From Aquimarina sp. (GTDB lineage: Bacteria > Bacteroidota > Bacteroidia > Flavobacteriales > Flavobacteriaceae), in NCBI GenBank assembly GCA_020628975.1, contig JAHDEF010000129.1:1-5322 (forward strand): a stretch of 5,322 bases of DNA, in the 5' to 3' direction. The translations under genes and the position numbers were made by a program. The notes under the pieces were generated by a model, which did no database searches, was not told the origin of the DNA, and saw only the letters and a program-made list of their open reading frames with translations. How positions within the stretch are numbered: position 1 is the first letter of the stretch; the number at the start of each line of letters is the position of its first letter. Positions 4,545-5,322 of the stretch are shown piece after piece.

Positions 4545-5322
4545 AACCTTCAAAAGTTAACTTAAGAAAATTTAAAAATACTAAAGGAGATAAATATTAT
4601 CACAGATTAGACATTTATCCTCCTGTTAAAAATAAAATTACAGGTAAAGAAACAAGATTTGTAAATACGGGTATTTGGACATGGGTCAAACCTAAAACCG
4701 AAGATGACAAAAATTATAACAAAAAAACTTTAGCAAATCTTCGTGGTATTCAAGCAAATTACCAATTAAGTGTACAGAACAAATCTCTTGATTTTTTAGA
4801 AGATTATAATTCTAATAAAGATTTTTTAGAATACTTTCTTGAACAAGCAGAAAAAAGGAATGGTAAGTCAAGTGACTATAAAAAATGGTTGATTGTTTAT
4901 GATTACTTGAAAGATTTTTCCCATACTATTAAATTCAAGGATCTTAATTTAGAATTCATTGAAAATTTTAAGACATACTTACTCAACAAAAAACACAAAA
5001 AAAACAAACGTGTAACTATTTCTGTAAACTCCGCAGCTTCTTATTTTTCTAAATTTATTTTAACATTGAAAGAAGCATACAAATACGATTATCTTAAGGA
5101 AGATTTAACCAAAAAAGTTGAAAAAATTAAAGTTGAAGAAACGAAAATGGACTTTCTGACAATGGATGAAGTTCAGAAATTAAAAAATACTGAATGTCCA
5201 GATCCTATTGAAAAGAGAATATGTTTATTTATGATTTTATCTGGCCAACGTGTTTCTGATGTAGAAAACCTTAGATGGAAAGATTTAGAATATTCAGAAA
5301 ACACTGGCTATTATATTCGCTT
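4541..5322 (+). CDS. Tyrosine recombinase (site-specific integrase), 5' part
   Basis: The frame is open from ATG at 4541 to the window end, giving 260 residues of an incomplete protein. Three regions are visible. First is an N-terminal lysine-rich arm-type DNA-binding segment (about 1-75; KPSKVNLRKFKN, GKETRFVNTGIW). Second is a helical core-binding (SAM-like) domain (about 92-190; DFLEYFLEQAEKRNG, SVNSAASYFSKFILTLKEA). Third is the beginning of the catalytic domain at about 205 (FLTMDEVQKL). SGQRVSDVENLRWKDL contains Arg237, the first catalytic arginine of the family. The remaining catalytic residues (the HxxR box and the tyrosine nucleophile) lie beyond the window, so activity cannot be judged. 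The layout fits Bacteroidota integrases of conjugative or mobilisable elements. It overlaps the upstream HTH gene by four bases, indicating an operon. It would insert or excise the element that begins after mnmE. Confidence 0.92.
   Translation, partial: MKPSKVNLRKFKNTKGDKYYHRLDIYPPVKNKITGKETRFVNTGIWTWVKPKTEDDKNYNKKTLANLRGIQANYQLSVQNKSLDFLEDYNSNKDFLEYFLEQAEKRNGKSSDYKKWLIVYDYLKDFSHTIKFKDLNLEFIENFKTYLLNKKHKKNKRVTISVNSAASYFSKFILTLKEAYKYDYLKEDLTKKVEKIKVEETKMDFLTMDEVQKLKNTECPDPIEKRICLFMILSGQRVSDVENLRWKDLEYSENTGYYIR

Larger units (their letters stand above)
3938..5322 (+). mobile_element. Putative left end of an integrative element at the 3' end of mnmE
   Basis: An excisionase-like protein and a tyrosine recombinase are encoded directly after mnmE, preceded by a repeat-dense non-coding stretch. 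The last codons of mnmE (FCIGK and stop, about 3938-3955) are the equivalent of the attachment site used by SGI1-type islands in Enterobacteria. The boundary here is set by analogy. The element continues past the window, and the second copy of the repeat expected at its far end cannot be seen. Alternatives are a stand-alone integrase pair or a decayed element. Confidence 0.5.

Overview
The window looks like the chromosome of a flavobacterium-like member of the Bacteroidota. DNA is AT-rich, start codons have no visible Shine-Dalgarno sequence, the PII and integrase proteins have a Bacteroidota flavour, and a TAnnTTTG-type -7 element lies in front of mnmE. Genus and species cannot be told from this sequence alone.

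Layout. Positions 1-412 hold the 3' end of an ammonium transporter gene, a strong terminator and a 66-residue two-helix membrane protein of unknown function. A 315-base AT-rich gap follows (413-727). Positions 728-2408 carry a PII signalling protein (glnK) and a complete second ammonium transporter (amt), ending in another strong terminator (2477-2510). This is the classic glnK-amt pair: the transporter brings in ammonium and PII gates it according to nitrogen and energy status. The partial upstream transporter is a close paralogue.

Positions 2548-3955 encode MnmE, the GTPase that works with MnmG to modify the wobble uridine of certain tRNAs. All family motifs are present, but the frame changes by +1 near 3598, between G4 (NKVD) and G5 (SAK). 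A heptanucleotide repeat (about five GAATTCA units) lies about 75 bases upstream in the same gene.

From the 3' end of mnmE onward the sequence appears to be the edge of an integrative element. A 229-base non-coding stretch is packed with inverted and tandem repeats and with TTTACA hexamers at 10-base spacing. It is followed by a small zinc-ribbon plus helix-turn-helix protein (probable excisionase or regulator), overlapping by ATGA a tyrosine recombinase that runs off the window end. The 3' end of mnmE (trmE) is the known attachment gene of the SGI1 family in Gammaproteobacteria, so the arrangement suggests a Bacteroidota element using the same niche. That is an inference, because the far end is not visible.
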